Positions 44,235-54,307 of a DNA stretch of 64,000 nt are shown piece by piece; positions within the stretch are counted from its first letter, which is position 1, and every line of letters starts with the position of its first letter. Position numbers and translations under genes: made by a program. Location: NCBI GenBank assembly GCA_003313425.1, contig NHZP01000078.1, forward strand, positions 151,768 through 215,767, read 5' to 3'. The notes under the pieces are model-generated. The model saw only the letters and a list, made by a program, of their open reading frames with translations. It was not told the DNA's origin and ran no database searches. The stretch is from Pseudopyrenochaeta lycopersici. Taxonomy: Eukaryota > Ascomycota > Dothideomycetes > Pleosporales > Pseudopyrenochaetaceae.

Positions 44235-44755
44235 GAGGTTAGAAAATTATGGAAAGATCACTTCAAGCCACCTATAGAGCAGCGCTTTACTCAAGATTCG
44301 CTAGAAACGCCATACGAGCGATGGAAGCGTGAGAGGTATTTGAATATAGATGTTGGTAGTACAATAGGTGATGACTTTGAGCGTTTTATCATAGTATGTT
44401 TGCTGAATGTTCTTTACAGTTAAGCTAATTAATTCTACAGGCTACTCCTGTCTCTATTGGTGAACAGTCTCCGCTTGAATATTGGCTTGAGCCAACGCAG
44501 CAGAAGACGTATCCTGAACTCAGTTTATTGGCCATCAACATACCATCTATACCCGCGATGTCCGCAGAGGTGGAGCGTATATTTAGTAGTTCTCGGCGTA
44601 CGGTCTCATGGGATCGAACGAGGCTTTCAATCAAGACGCTAGAGATGCTGGAGTGCTTGAAGCATTGGGTCACGACTGGGCTTTCTTATGAGACTTTTCT
44701 GACAGATGAAGCGGTTCAGAGGGCTATAGAGTCTACGGAACAGGAGTTTGCGTGA
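44235..44755 (+). pseudogene. hAT transposase 3' fragment
   Basis: Exon up to about 44395 reads KPPIEQRFTQDSLETPYERW and DDFERFII; intron GTATGT to TTCTACAG (about 44396-44441); then PLEYWLEPTQQKTYPELSLL and INIPSIPAMSAEVERIFSSS, the hAT dimerisation block, to a stop at 44755. The N-terminal two thirds are missing. The family differs from the hAT inside the PKS (its block reads FSIPAMSSEVERVFSAAK). No matching left terminus was found. Confidence 0.82.
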
Positions 44756-45941
44756 CTAGAGGATAAATTAGAGGGCAACAAGCCATAATACTACTGCTAC
44801 ACCGTACGTCATACATCACCGCTTCGAATTATTGAATCAAACTGAATCTGAGCCCTGATTCAATGAATCATCCTGAAGCAGAGCCTACTTCAGGATCAGT
44901 CCGGTTCAATGCATCTGTCAGATGTAAGGCCCGATAGGGTGTTAGATGTCACGTGTGGATCTCCAAGTTGCGAGATCCTAGATGGTAGCACAAACTCTCG
45001 GGTGTAACCACTTGGCGGAGGGACACACAAAAAGGCAGAAAATAGAGAACACACAATCAATCACGTTCATCATTAAAATTCATCAAAGATCAAGCCAAAT
45101 AGTCCTTGAATCTGACAGCATCACTAACCACTGCCCTCATCGCCCATCTTAACAAAGGCCGTTCTAGAAGATGGCTAATCCGGTTGTTGCAAGGGATTTG
45201 CAAAATAGACAAAGGAGGGCGTAAACTTCCTGAACTGAGGCAGCTGATGTGCAAACGGTGCGCCACACCGCAGAGCTGTTAATGCTTAGTCGACGATGAG
45301 AAATAAGTTGGCGTTTTCGCAGGCTACGCATGCACTCTCCCACTCGTATGGCGTGAGCCCATAGCCGCTTGCTTGCTAAACTATCTCTACAAGGACAGCA
45401 ATGATCCCTCTCTTCGCGAATTTCTAAAGCTTTTTCGTGAGTTAAGCTCTGTCTTGCATAAGGTCGAGAGACAGTAGCCCTGCTGGAGCCCCACATCGTG
45501 AAATTTTATTGTTAGAACCTTCCAACGCCTGCGGAGGGTTAGTTGATTTCTAGCTGTGCTCAGGGAAGGCCATAAATACTAGTGGGCCATAGTATCCACC
45601 AAACTGCCCTTGGAGTGCAGCAATCTGCGGAGTTTCCTCGAGGATATCCAAATGGATATCCAAACAAGGGAGTTTGATTTGGCTGGATATATATGGATAC
45701 CCAGATTTACAACTCTGATGGACAGTGACTTTCATCTGCTTGAATTGAATTCGTTTTACTGTTTTGCCTGGAATTCTACATATTCGTTCCTTTACGCGTT
45801 CTCAAGTGCAGTTACAGTACATCTATATGCATGGCGTCGTGTCAAATCGGAAGCTGGAGCCTTCCATATAGGAGACCAATTGTCTGTCGATTCAGATCCG
45901 TCCCAACCGTACCGTGCCAACTTGGCCATGTTCTTCATAGG
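44756..45941. other. No confident gene
   Basis: The first 150 bp may be the terminal part of the hAT fragment (paired CTTCAGGAT/ATCCTGAAG sites near 44868-44898). A - strand frame at 45164-45496 is open for 110 codons but has no recognised family. Confidence 0.4.
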
Positions 45942-46538
45942 TCATGTAGCCGTAGTCCTCTTGTCAGCAGCGGCCGAAACTCTTTCTGTCTCCTGTAAAG
46001 TCCCACATCCGGCCTTGCGTTTGTGCTGATCGAGTAATTGTGCTATGGCGTCCAAAAACTCCATCTTTTCGTTCTCCAGGACAATTATCCTTTCCCTGAC
46101 TTGAGAGAGCTCTTGTTCTGCTTCAGAGAGCCTTCCGCTCATCTCAGACACGAAGTTTGCGGGGAGGATTCTGTAATTGGGATCCTCCAGGCTATTCAGC
46201 GACCTGGCAGGTAGAGCAGGGAGCAGGAGGACTTACTGTACGCCTGGGAACTTTGCTTCCTACCCTCTGATGCTCGTCCTCCGAGTCATCCTCGATTGGA
46301 GACTTTGCACGTTTCATACCCCTAGGGTGCTTAAACATGCGGCTGTACGACGGGGAGGCGGAGGCATTGCTCTTTGGTTTGGCCGGCTTTGCGATTGCCT
46401 ATATCCAAAAAATGTGAGGCTGCAGCTAACTGGAGTAATGGTCGCCACGTACCCGCCATGCTGCCATGGTACCTTCTGAATCACTTTCCCGGACTGTAGA
46501 TGTGTCCTGGTAGGGTCAGCGTGCTCTGTATTGTCCAT
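45942..46538 (-). CDS. Hypothetical coiled-coil protein, multi-exon
   Basis: Exon 1 ATG 46538 to 46473 (MDNTEHADPTRTHLQSG), intron 46472-46399 (74 nt, GTACCA to ATATAG), exon 2 in phase with AKPAKPKSNASASPSYSR and KRAKSPIEDDSEDEH (basic then acidic, nuclear-protein-like). A last exon reads LEDPNYRILPANFVSEM followed by a strong coiled coil (RLSEAEQELSQVRERIIVLE) and a stop at 45942. The junction of exons 2 and 3 is unresolved: the clear donor at about 46230 (ACA|GTAAGT) does not join in frame with the acceptor at about 46190. A TATA box lies about 140 bp upstream. Function unknown. Confidence 0.55.
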
Positions 46539-46675
46539 GAACACGTACACTCGCGTTGTCAGTGTCGTCCACAACCGTCGGTACGCCGCTCTTTGGAGGT
46601 TGCGAAGCGTGCATCCTTGAGTAGTTCAAAAAAGTTGCTGAGAGGAAATGAGGATGCTGAGAGGTACGGGACTCC

Positions 46676-46684
46676 TTTTATAGC
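46676..46684 (-). promoter_or_regulatory. TATA box of the coiled-coil gene
   Basis: TATAAAAGG on the - strand, about 140 bp before ATG 46538. Confidence 0.55.
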
Positions 46685-47394
46685 TTCTCTGCCACCCTGC
46701 CACCAAACCCAGTCCATGATAGGCTTCGGCGGCTTGGACGCTACGTAGTCCTGGTTCTTAGCGCCTCAGCGTTCGGGCATGCCTTCTCATGTCATTGAGA
46801 CTGGGTCAGGCTAATGATCACGGTGTGACATGCCTGTCTCAGGCCGCGAATAGGCGCGGCAGAAGGCCTGGGCATGCCTTGCCAGGGTTGTGGGCACAGA
46901 GTCAGGGATGGTGGTGTCGGCCTTGCACATAGCAATTCTGGGTTCTCCCTGCTTCTTTGGTTACTCATCAGTGGCGTCCCCACGGCATCAGTCGTCAGAC
47001 ATCGCCATGTCCGGTGGCGGAGCATCAAGCCACCCGTTGCCGCTGTTGAATGGACCGATACCTCGCGGGATGTCACTCACACTAGAGTGGTGAGAGCGAC
47101 CTTGAATACCTATTGCCATTCAAGCCAAAATAATATCTTTGAGAAACAGGCCTGTAGAGCGTCCACGTCTTCCAGATCTTCGTCAAACTCAAAGAGCAGA
47201 TGCCCGCCATGCGTATCGAATACAACAAGGATACCACACACATGGCCATACCCACCATAGCTCGGTCTCACATATCGATCCACACCGCTAGGGCATCTTG
47301 ATCATGGCAGTGCATCGATGCCACTGCTTCATGCATGCGGTGTCCCAAAGGCCCATGAAGTGGGATGCTGGCGCACGGCGGCCTGTGCTGGCAG
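46685..47394. other. Intergenic, divergent promoters
   Basis: Lies between divergent genes at 46538 (-) and 47450 (+). Short frames here show no recognisable protein. Confidence 0.5.
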
Positions 47395-47402
47395 ATATAT
47401 AG
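47395..47402 (+). promoter_or_regulatory. TATA box of the membrane protein gene
   Basis: ATATATAG, about 50 bp before ATG 47450. Confidence 0.5.
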
Positions 47403-47449
47403 AATGACAGATTTCTCTTCAAGGTGCCTTACTTACCTACTATCTCACC

Positions 47450-48353
47450 ATGGGATACCTGCTTCTTGTCGGCTTCCTCGCTTGTTCTCTGTGCGGACTG
47501 CTCTTGAGTATATTTCTCGGCTGGCTTGATGTTAGAGCGCCCAACTCAGACCATACTCCGCGAACAGAGAGCTACCTGGAGCGGCCGTTGGCCTTCATCT
47601 TTGGAGTTGTACAAATAGTGGCATTTGGTGCTGCTATTGTCTCTGCAGCGATGGCACTCCTGACGGAACAGAAGGTTCGTTGCTTGGATGCAGTGCATTT
47701 CAGTACGCTCCAGCTTTACTCTGGAATCAATGTAAGATCGTTTTCCTCAAAACGTAAGCCTATTTGCCAACAGTACATACAGCTTGCCCGCATCATACGT
47801 CGCGTGAACTTTCAACCTCCCTCCTGGGCTACTCCCCTCATATACTGTATCTCCATGTCATTTGCTCTGTTTGACTTTGCAGCATGGATGAAGTAAGTAG
47901 CCATCTCAACTTGTTGCTGCAAGTTCGCTCATGTGGATCAGGAATGATGAAATGCTTCCAAACTACACGTTTCATCTGCATCTTGCCATTCCGCCATTAC
48001 TTTCTGCGGTGGTATCGTGCTCGCGGTTACACCTGCATAAGAGCTCAGGAGGTCGCAATCCATCTCTCATACGTTTCCTGATCGGAGTCATCTCTTCAAG
48101 CACGCTCGTGGTACTATGTCAGCTGAGTGGAGCGCTTGTCCTATTGGTTATGGACAGGAGAGCCACAATCACACACCGCTACGGCATACTCCTTGTAAGT
48201 TGCAATCCTGCGATCTTGGTGTATCTAATATGGACAGGCTTGTACATCTGCTCAACACCTCGGTTCGTTTATCTGTTGTTTTGGGAGCATCAAGCGAGGC
48301 TTCCGGAGGATTCGGGAATGGTTGTGTACGTCTCACCCGTACAGGGAGAATAG
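47450..48353 (+). CDS. Hypothetical multi-pass membrane protein
   Basis: ATG 47450. Exon 1 has two hydrophobic helices (LLLVGFLACSLCGLLLSIFL and LAFIFGVVQIVAFGAAIV). Intron 1 47732-47773 (42 nt, GTAAGA to CAACAG) keeps the frame open whether spliced or not. Exon 2 holds a third helix (PLIYCISMSFALFDFAAW). A 31-nt intron (47893-47923, GTAAGT to GCAAG) joins exon 3 in frame with further helices (LHLAIPPLLSAVVS, FLIGVISSSTLVVLCQLSG and ALVLLVM). In exon 3 a GTAAGT...GGACAG stretch (about 48196-48238) could be one more intron, which would replace the last helix (LVYLIWTGLYICS) by a basic tail. About 240-250 residues, six or seven helices; seven-helix folds are possible. No family recognised. Confidence 0.55.
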
Positions 48354-48415
48354 GGGCGAGGCATCTGGACGGAGCAGCCTGTCTGGCTTCATGTAAGGGT
48401 TGTCCGGGGCTATTC

Positions 48416-49072
48416 CTACTCGTGCAAGCGATTGATAGCAGTTCGCAAAACCATTTCTCTCTGGACCATCAAGCAAGGGTTTGAAGTAGTAAAAGCGAGG
48501 TTCGGCCATGCGGACGAGCCATTGAATAATGGCTGACCAATGACGACTCGGTTGGATGAAGCACAGCATATGTAACGTCCGTCTCGAGACTGCAGGGACA
48601 GATAAGTTACATCGTCTTGCAATCTTCTCAACTCAATGTATTCCACCCATTCGTTGTTCATCATAGTCATATCCTTCACTATTTCAAGGTACTTCGCGTG
48701 TGAGTCGACCTTCAGCTTGACAATTAGCGTAGGTCCTCGCAGCTTCCTCTGTGGAGCGTCGTAATCAACACCTCGGGCTCAGCCCCGCCCCCTTGGATTT
48801 TCTGTGTTCTCCTTTTGCAGACAGTCGGAAAATACCGCTCCTCTTATCGGCATTCTTGGTGCAGATCCCAGAGTATTCGCCAATGGGATGTCGATACCAC
48901 TCTGAGCTGGATGGGGGCGGTGCAGCGTCGTATGGGCATAATGCTCCATCAACGAAGTGGGTACGTCCCTCATGGCCTTACTCACGGTATACAGTTGCGG
49001 AAGCTCATGATGTCGCTCCTCAAGGAATTCTGCATAACTGGAGCTTGTAAACATTTGTCGTAGATCAGTCAA
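48416..49072 (-). pseudogene. Hypothetical protein gene with one in-frame TGA
   Basis: From ATG 49072 (MTDLRQMFTSSSYAEFLEER) the frame runs 97 codons to TGA 48781-48779 and then continues in the same frame for about 120 more (RGVDYDAPQRKLRGPTLIV, LEIVKDMTMMNNEWVEYIEL, YLSLQSRDGRYICCASSN) to a stop at 48416. Both parts have coding-like composition. The TGA is consistent with a CGA changed by C-to-T. No family recognised. A short tandem of frames upstream (to 49263) could be an earlier exon. Confidence 0.45.
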
Positions 49073-49263
49073 CTTCTGACTCGAAGCTTGCTAATCATAG
49101 GTTTAACACTACCCTGCTCACTGAATTCAACTAGTAGTGACTTGGAGGTAATGAAACATGACCGATGGTCTGCATGGGTCTGCATGAGTTTGCCTGGGTC
49201 AGCCATATTGTCTCTGTGATAGCGCCCGCCGCCGGCATCCCCGATGCACTTATTGAGTGGCAC

Positions 49264-50080
49264 AGCCGATCAACCTAGTGCAAAGAATCCGCTTTACTGC
49301 AAAGTTTGTTGAAGCATGCCTGGAAACCATGGATCTTCGCTCCTTATCTGCTTTTGTATATATCTCCGTTCAGAGCCGCCATGCGGATTAAGGTGGCAGG
49401 CACCATCCAGAGACGCCGTACTCAGCTAGGCACTGGCCGACGCAGCGCAGAGTCTGACTGTCTCAAGAGCTCTCCACGTGCCCACACCATAAAACCGTCG
49501 GTGTTTTGGTGTTCCTCTACATGGGATTTGCGTAGCCTGCTGTGCCGCTGCGTCTTCTGTACAAGACTCGTTAGCTGCAGCACATCCCCAACTTAGGCAT
49601 CCGCATCGTTGCTGTACGAGGCAGACTCGAGGCCCCTGTGAGACTACTAACCAACTGGAAGTTGACAAATTTGCGGCAAAGGAGGTGCCCACAACAGAGG
49701 TTTCGCGAACCTAGCGAGATATCCTTGGCCCCTCCAACTGACGAGCACACTGCCACTTCCACTATGCAGGATTACTGTCAGAAACATGGCTATAGAGTAT
49801 GACTGGCGTGCCATGGATGGTTGGTCACGTCACTTCCATTATGTGGGAGGGTAGCATGCATTGGTCAACTGGCAGAGACGCCGTTTCAGCGTCCTGAACG
49901 GGATATCGGGCGGCATTGCCTTGCAACAAGCTCTACTAGAAACCCGCCGGGAGGCGCAGCAGACTATCTTGCATCGATGGTACGATGGATTCTATACTTT
50001 CATGCTGCCTGCTGCTCAAAGGTGGCTATGGCTGTGGGCGGTCTCCGTCGTGGCGCGGATGGAGACATCCGAAGCTTCAA
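49264..50080. other. No confident gene
   Basis: Short overlapping frames on both strands without recognisable motifs. Confidence 0.45.
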
Positions 50081-50087
50081 CTCAGTC

Positions 50088-50096
50088 TTTATAAAC
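50088..50096 (+). promoter_or_regulatory. TATA box of the RING-finger gene
   Basis: TTTATAAAC about 90 bp before ATG 50181. Confidence 0.5.
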
Positions 50097-50180
50097 ACTC
50101 CTGCTCTTCTCGTTGACAAATTCGTATCCTCCCCATCTCTTCCTATATTGTCGCCCTTTGTGGGAACAACTTCTATCCAC

Positions 50181-50962
50181 ATGGCAAGAGTCCTGTATAT
50201 CCCCTCCTCATCGGACTCGAACTCAGACTCTGACCCTGAGTTGAGGGTCCCTCCCATCACAGAGTTGGCGCCTCGGACGTTCAAAAGAAGGCGGCTAGGC
50301 ATGAACTATTCTCCAATATAAGCCTATTGTAACTTACTGTGATTGCAGAAGCCAGTTCCGTGCACCCATCTCCCTTGTCCTGCTCTGGATGTGACGAGAT
50401 GCTCGAAGCGGATGGCAGATTATACTTTCTTCCTTTCTGCAGTTGTGTGGGTGTCCTCTGGCGAATTCAGCTGATATGGAAAAGCTCATGGGCTGACCTC
50501 TCAAGCTATATTGCGGTCGATGTGTCGTTCAGTCAGTGCTAGATGGACTCCTCCATCTCAAGAGTGCACTTGGCCGTGCTGCCTTCGATCTTGTGTACGC
50601 TTCAGTGAACGATAGGACGAAACCCCCTACGTCCTCGGTGAATCTGTTCAAGTGCAAGAGAGAAGACCACTCTCAATTCCCTGGCGCTGTAGAGTGCTAC
50701 GGAACAGTGTGCACCATCTGCACCCTGGGAGACATGTCGGCCCATCGAGGTGTGTACCTGCCTTGTGGTAAGCGACAGCAATATCCGCACGGTAGCTATG
50801 CTTACACTATTAGGTCATCCATTTTGCACGGCCCACATCACAGAATGGTTTGAGAAGACGAGGAAGAGAGTATGTCCGACGTGCAGATCAGATGTTCCCG
50901 AGGAGACCGCACACTTCAAGCGGGATGGCACATATGCGCTCGGTTGGCCACGCAGCTTTTAG
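50181..50962 (+). CDS. RING-finger protein (putative E3 ubiquitin ligase), multi-exon
   Basis: The core is clear: an exon ending at 50767 reads CYGTVCTICTLGDMSAHRG then VYLPC; a 46-nt intron (50768-50813, GTAAGC to ATTAG) joins in phase to GHPFCTAHITEWFEKT, RKRVCPTCRSDV, giving a C3HC4 RING (CxxC, CGHxFC, H, CPTC). Stop at 50962. Upstream pieces that probably belong to it: ATG 50181 with an acidic Ser/Asp patch and a basic KRRRLG, and a possible second zinc site near 50380-50450 (CSGCDEM and FCSCVG). Splicing between these pieces is not resolved, so the N-terminus is tentative. RING proteins usually bring E2 enzymes to substrates. Confidence 0.65.
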
Positions 50963-50963
50963 T

Positions 50964-51190
50964 GATAGACTTTGTTTGCACACGCTAGGAGAAGACTGTA
51001 TAGAAGAACGAAGGGCATAAGTCAGGAACTTTTTCTCCCATCTGACCGTCGCAAGTCGTAGAGCCATCTGGGCCAGATTCCGTGCTTGTTTTTCAATCCT
51101 GCTCTCTGAAGTCAGGCGAGTGCACAGTGAACACTCATGCGACAAGATGTGGTTTAAGAAATCAACGCTCTTGCGGTGGTGAGTCTGCTA
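50964..51190 (-). CDS. Hypothetical exon, convergent with the RING gene
   Basis: A - strand frame opens after a possible acceptor (CCTAG) near 51192 and reads VDFLNHILSHECSLCTRLTS, then a helical basic stretch (LAQMALRLATVRWEKKFLTY). No start exon placed and no family recognised. Confidence 0.3.
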
Positions 51191-51199
51191 GGCGGAGCT

Positions 51200-51724
51200 C
51201 TTATCCCCGGAGTCAATGCCGAAAAGCGGCGTGTGGACATTGGTAGGATGCTGTTGCCAGTGGGCATCCCCCTTCTGTGGTGATTCTCCCTATTTCATCC
51301 ACATTATCATCTAATGTAAGCAGGGTGGCGCTAGTATTGCGTCTCAAGAGCGGGTGCGCTGATGTGTGTATGTACGATGTAGGCTTGCAAGTAGTCGGGT
51401 TTATCACGTGGGTGCGGAGCAGTCATGTGCAGTGTCGCAGACCACTACACCGTGTTTGCTCCAAGCGGTTGTTCAACAAGAAGTTCAAGGAAATTTACTA
51501 TATGTACTCAGGTCGAGCAGGGGAACAGCTACATATCAGGACTACCTCAGTGATGACAGTCAGCAGGGGGACCATCTTATGGACGGTTAAATAAGGCTTC
51601 ATGCCGCGTATTGCAGAGACGCAGAGCGGGTCGGTGGATATGGAGCGGCAAGACCACGCGTAGGAGTGGTCTGTTGCCTTTGTGACAACCTATTCCACTA
51701 CAGGAGCCGCGTATGATGCTAACA
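51200..51724. other. No confident gene
   Basis: Short frames only between convergent candidates. Confidence 0.4.
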
Positions 51725-53056
51725 TCAAGAGCAGGTCAAAGGGTGTGAGGTGACAAGCCTCGCGCCTACATCTGGAAAGCCTTGTGCTTTCCATCGTGAC
51801 CGCAGTTCACCGTACCACCGATGATCGTGAAAGACCCATGCCGTATCTTCACTGCAGGGTGCACGACAAAGCAGATACCTAAAACCATGCATATTTTTTA
51901 GACATCGCTCCATTATGCCATTGCAAGCAGCGCTCGAACTATAAAATCGGAGATTCCAAAAGATATGCTCGAAAGCGGCACCGATGCCAAAGCTGCGTCT
52001 GCCAAAAGCTTTGGGCGGTCTGACGGGATATATCAATAGTGGCCAGATGCCACGAGTATGATGAAAATTGTGTATGTGTTCTTCTACAGCTTTGGTGGGC
52101 AGGCCGATGTCCTGCAATACCAGGGCATGTGGTTGATCTGTGAGTTCGGTGCTGTTCTTCTGGCCACGTGAGCGTCGTTTGTTGCGGGCAGAATGGTCAG
52201 TGGTACAATGGTCATGGCGAAACAGGTAATCCATAATGTGAATGATATCGGCCCGCGGCTCACAAGCATATCGCAATTCATGCCAGACAGAGCGTGCATG
52301 CTGTACGAAGCTGTTGCCGTCCGACGATCGAGGATTGGAGGTGCGGTCTGCTGTTAGTGTACAACTACCGGTAATCGCAATGCCGGAGGACGAGTCAAAT
52401 ATGATACTTTCCACAAAGTCTGTCGATGAGTCCACAACCGACGTTCTGAGCATTGACGGGTCTTGCTCTTCTTGCTGCATATTGCGCATTGCTCCAGAAA
52501 CAGAAGATACGGGCCAGTAAGTGATCTTCACGTATTCGCTGGCTGGAATTAGTGCTATCTCGAATAATGTCGTCAAAGCAAGGCTGTTCATAGCCCCAGC
52601 ACTGCCAGCGAGCAAGTCTGAGGTGTCACGATCATCGATTGTTGCCATCACGTACTGCCCGTTGCTCAGGATTGTCTCCAGCGATAACACGGTGCAGTCA
52701 AAGGTGCCAAACTTGAAAGACGAAGACTCGGTCGTTGTTGCGGCAAATGCATCTGCTACAGACACTGCCCTCGAAGCAGCGACGACTGCCGGAACAAGCC
52801 CGCGCGCAAGTGTCGCTCGAACGAGCGTTTCCATAGTGACATTAGGCTCGACCCAGGCGGTAGACGTGTCCAAGTCAATCTGTATGATCTTGTTGAGGCC
52901 TGGGATGTCACTAGGAGCGTTGTAAGGTGCTTTCTGGGCGGAACGGTTGCCGGTCTGATGTCCACTAGTATCCTCTATAGTTTTGCGTATAACCGTCACA
53001 ACTCTTCGATGCTCCTCCCATGGAGTAGGATCATATCCGAAAGTTGTTGCCAGCAT
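51725..53056 (-). CDS. FAD-binding oxidoreductase, DHCR24-like, diverged
   Basis: 443 residues, single open frame from ATG 53056. The order matches the FAD-binding (PCMH-type) domain of fungal delta(24)-sterol reductase-like proteins: IIQIDLDTSTAWVEPNVTME, LVRATLARGLVPAVV, ESSSFKFGTFDCTVLSLETI, DTSDLLAGSAGAMNSLAL and LTTLFEIALIPA, then a C-terminal part with GIWPLLIYPVRPP and an HDHRWYGELRSRW end. The Gly-rich stretch that normally precedes ESSSF (of the GGGxxGxGxES type) reads VADAFAATTTES, with every Gly replaced. FAD binding is therefore doubtful. The frame is otherwise complete, so this is either a neofunctionalised or a recently dead gene. Substrate unknown. Confidence 0.72.
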   Translation of the reverse strand: MLATTFGYDPTPWEEHRRVVTVIRKTIEDTSGHQTGNRSAQKAPYNAPSDIPGLNKIIQIDLDTSTAWVEPNVTMETLVRATLARGLVPAVVAASRAVSVADAFAATTTESSSFKFGTFDCTVLSLETILSNGQYVMATIDDRDTSDLLAGSAGAMNSLALTTLFEIALIPASEYVKITYWPVSSVSGAMRNMQQEEQDPSMLRTSVVDSSTDFVESIIFDSSSGIAITGSCTLTADRTSNPRSSDGNSFVQHARSVWHELRYACEPRADIIHIMDYLFRHDHCTTDHSARNKRRSRGQKNSTELTDQPHALVLQDIGLPTKAVEEHIHNFHHTRGIWPLLIYPVRPPKAFGRRSFGIGAAFEHIFWNLRFYSSSAACNGIMERCLKNMHGFRYLLCRAPCSEDTAWVFHDHRWYGELRSRWKAQGFPDVGARLVTSHPLTCS

Positions 53057-53346
53057 TTTAGAGCGAAATAAGCGACAAAAGTCTGGGAAGGCGAATGCAG
53101 GGAGCCTATGGCTTAGGCTGAGTGTTTTTGGCCCTTATAGCAGGTTCACCGGCACCACGATGTGACACGAAATACCAAAGCTCTGCAGTCGTGAGTAACA
53201 ACAAGCGATGGCATATCAGAAATAACATCAGAAGGTGTCAGCAGATTCAAGTGATTGTTAAGGGAGCAAATGATGATTTGCAGCTGATTTTGACCTTCCT
53301 GGTCAGCTCGTCTAGCATTCTAAAGGACCTTGTAAGCACTTGACAG
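53057..53346. other. Intergenic
   Basis: Between divergent frames; nothing recognised. Confidence 0.4.
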
Positions 53347-53823
53347 ATGACGAAAGTAGTGACTGTGAAAGACGCTCTCCCTAGGCTTGCTGTCAGCATT
53401 GCGGGCAAAAAGAAGGGATCTTTGATGAATCTTGTCGTAGCCCAGCCATTCAATCAACCAGCTTACTTGTACACGAAGGTATATGACTTTGACTATGCGA
53501 TAGAAGCACAGAATCATCAGCTCAGAAGGTCAGAAATTACACTCCCTCGAGTCTTACGGCATTTGCCGGGCAGCGACGCATCTTGGTCAGCAATCCTTAT
53601 AGAGATGAATAGATATGTTCGAGCAGCTGACAGCGCTTCGATGGAAGACACTCATGAAACTGTTGCTGCACGCAATGAAACACCAGCTTTCTACCCCTCA
53701 ACAACGGCATCATCACTTCAGCGCGCAGGCGGATGTGCTCTGATACTGTACTTACGATTCGTTGTCACCATCCTAGCATCGAGAAGCAAGGTTGGTAGTT
53801 TCGCGATCCAAAAGACTGGCTAG
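53347..53823 (+). CDS. Hypothetical protein, unrecognised
   Basis: 158 codons from ATG 53347. Starts KVVTVKDALPRLAVSIAGKK, has a central acidic-neutral part and ends with a hydrophobic stretch (GCALILYLRFVVTILAS) that could be a membrane segment. No family, promoter or splice evidence. It may be a chance frame. Confidence 0.3.
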   Translation: MTKVVTVKDALPRLAVSIAGKKKGSLMNLVVAQPFNQPAYLYTKVYDFDYAIEAQNHQLRRSEITLPRVLRHLPGSDASWSAILIEMNRYVRAADSASMEDTHETVAARNETPAFYPSTTASSLQRAGGCALILYLRFVVTILASRSKVGSFAIQKTG

Positions 53824-54307
53824 TTTCAGCCACATTTATGTTGACAGGTCTAGAAAGTACGGTGATATCTGATCGGGGAGACCGAGAATATTGGATTGAC
53901 TGTCGCCCAGTCCGAAGAGCTGAAGTAGAGACTAGGCTGCGCTTCGAAGAAAGAGTGAGATTACAGTGCGTAGCGAATGCGGCTTCACCTTTGCAGGCAG
54001 CAACACCAACTGGAGCCGATCAGCCAAATAAGGGTCCGGAGGTATTGTTGATCGCTGACCAATAACATCGTTTGGTTAATGCTGACGGTTAGCGCTTAAC
54101 CACGTACGGAGGGTGGGGCTAAGCGCACTTGCTAGCAGATTGGCGTGAAACGGTGTTGCGGCTTTTTGCAAGGGTGAAGCCGCATTCGCTAGCGACTGTA
54201 CTCAAAATAGAGATAATTCCAGTCTATTAAGAATTGCATCACATGCGCCACATTATTAGAGTACTCATATCAATAATTTAAACAAGTCTACGAGATCATC
54301 TATGAGT
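53824..54307. other. No gene seen
   Basis: Short frames only; AT-rich end near the lipase stop. Confidence 0.4.

Noticed and set aside
45164..45496. 110-codon - strand frame, first thought to be a transposase N-terminus
   Set aside because: No helix-turn-helix or catalytic motif could be matched, and no TIRs found nearby.
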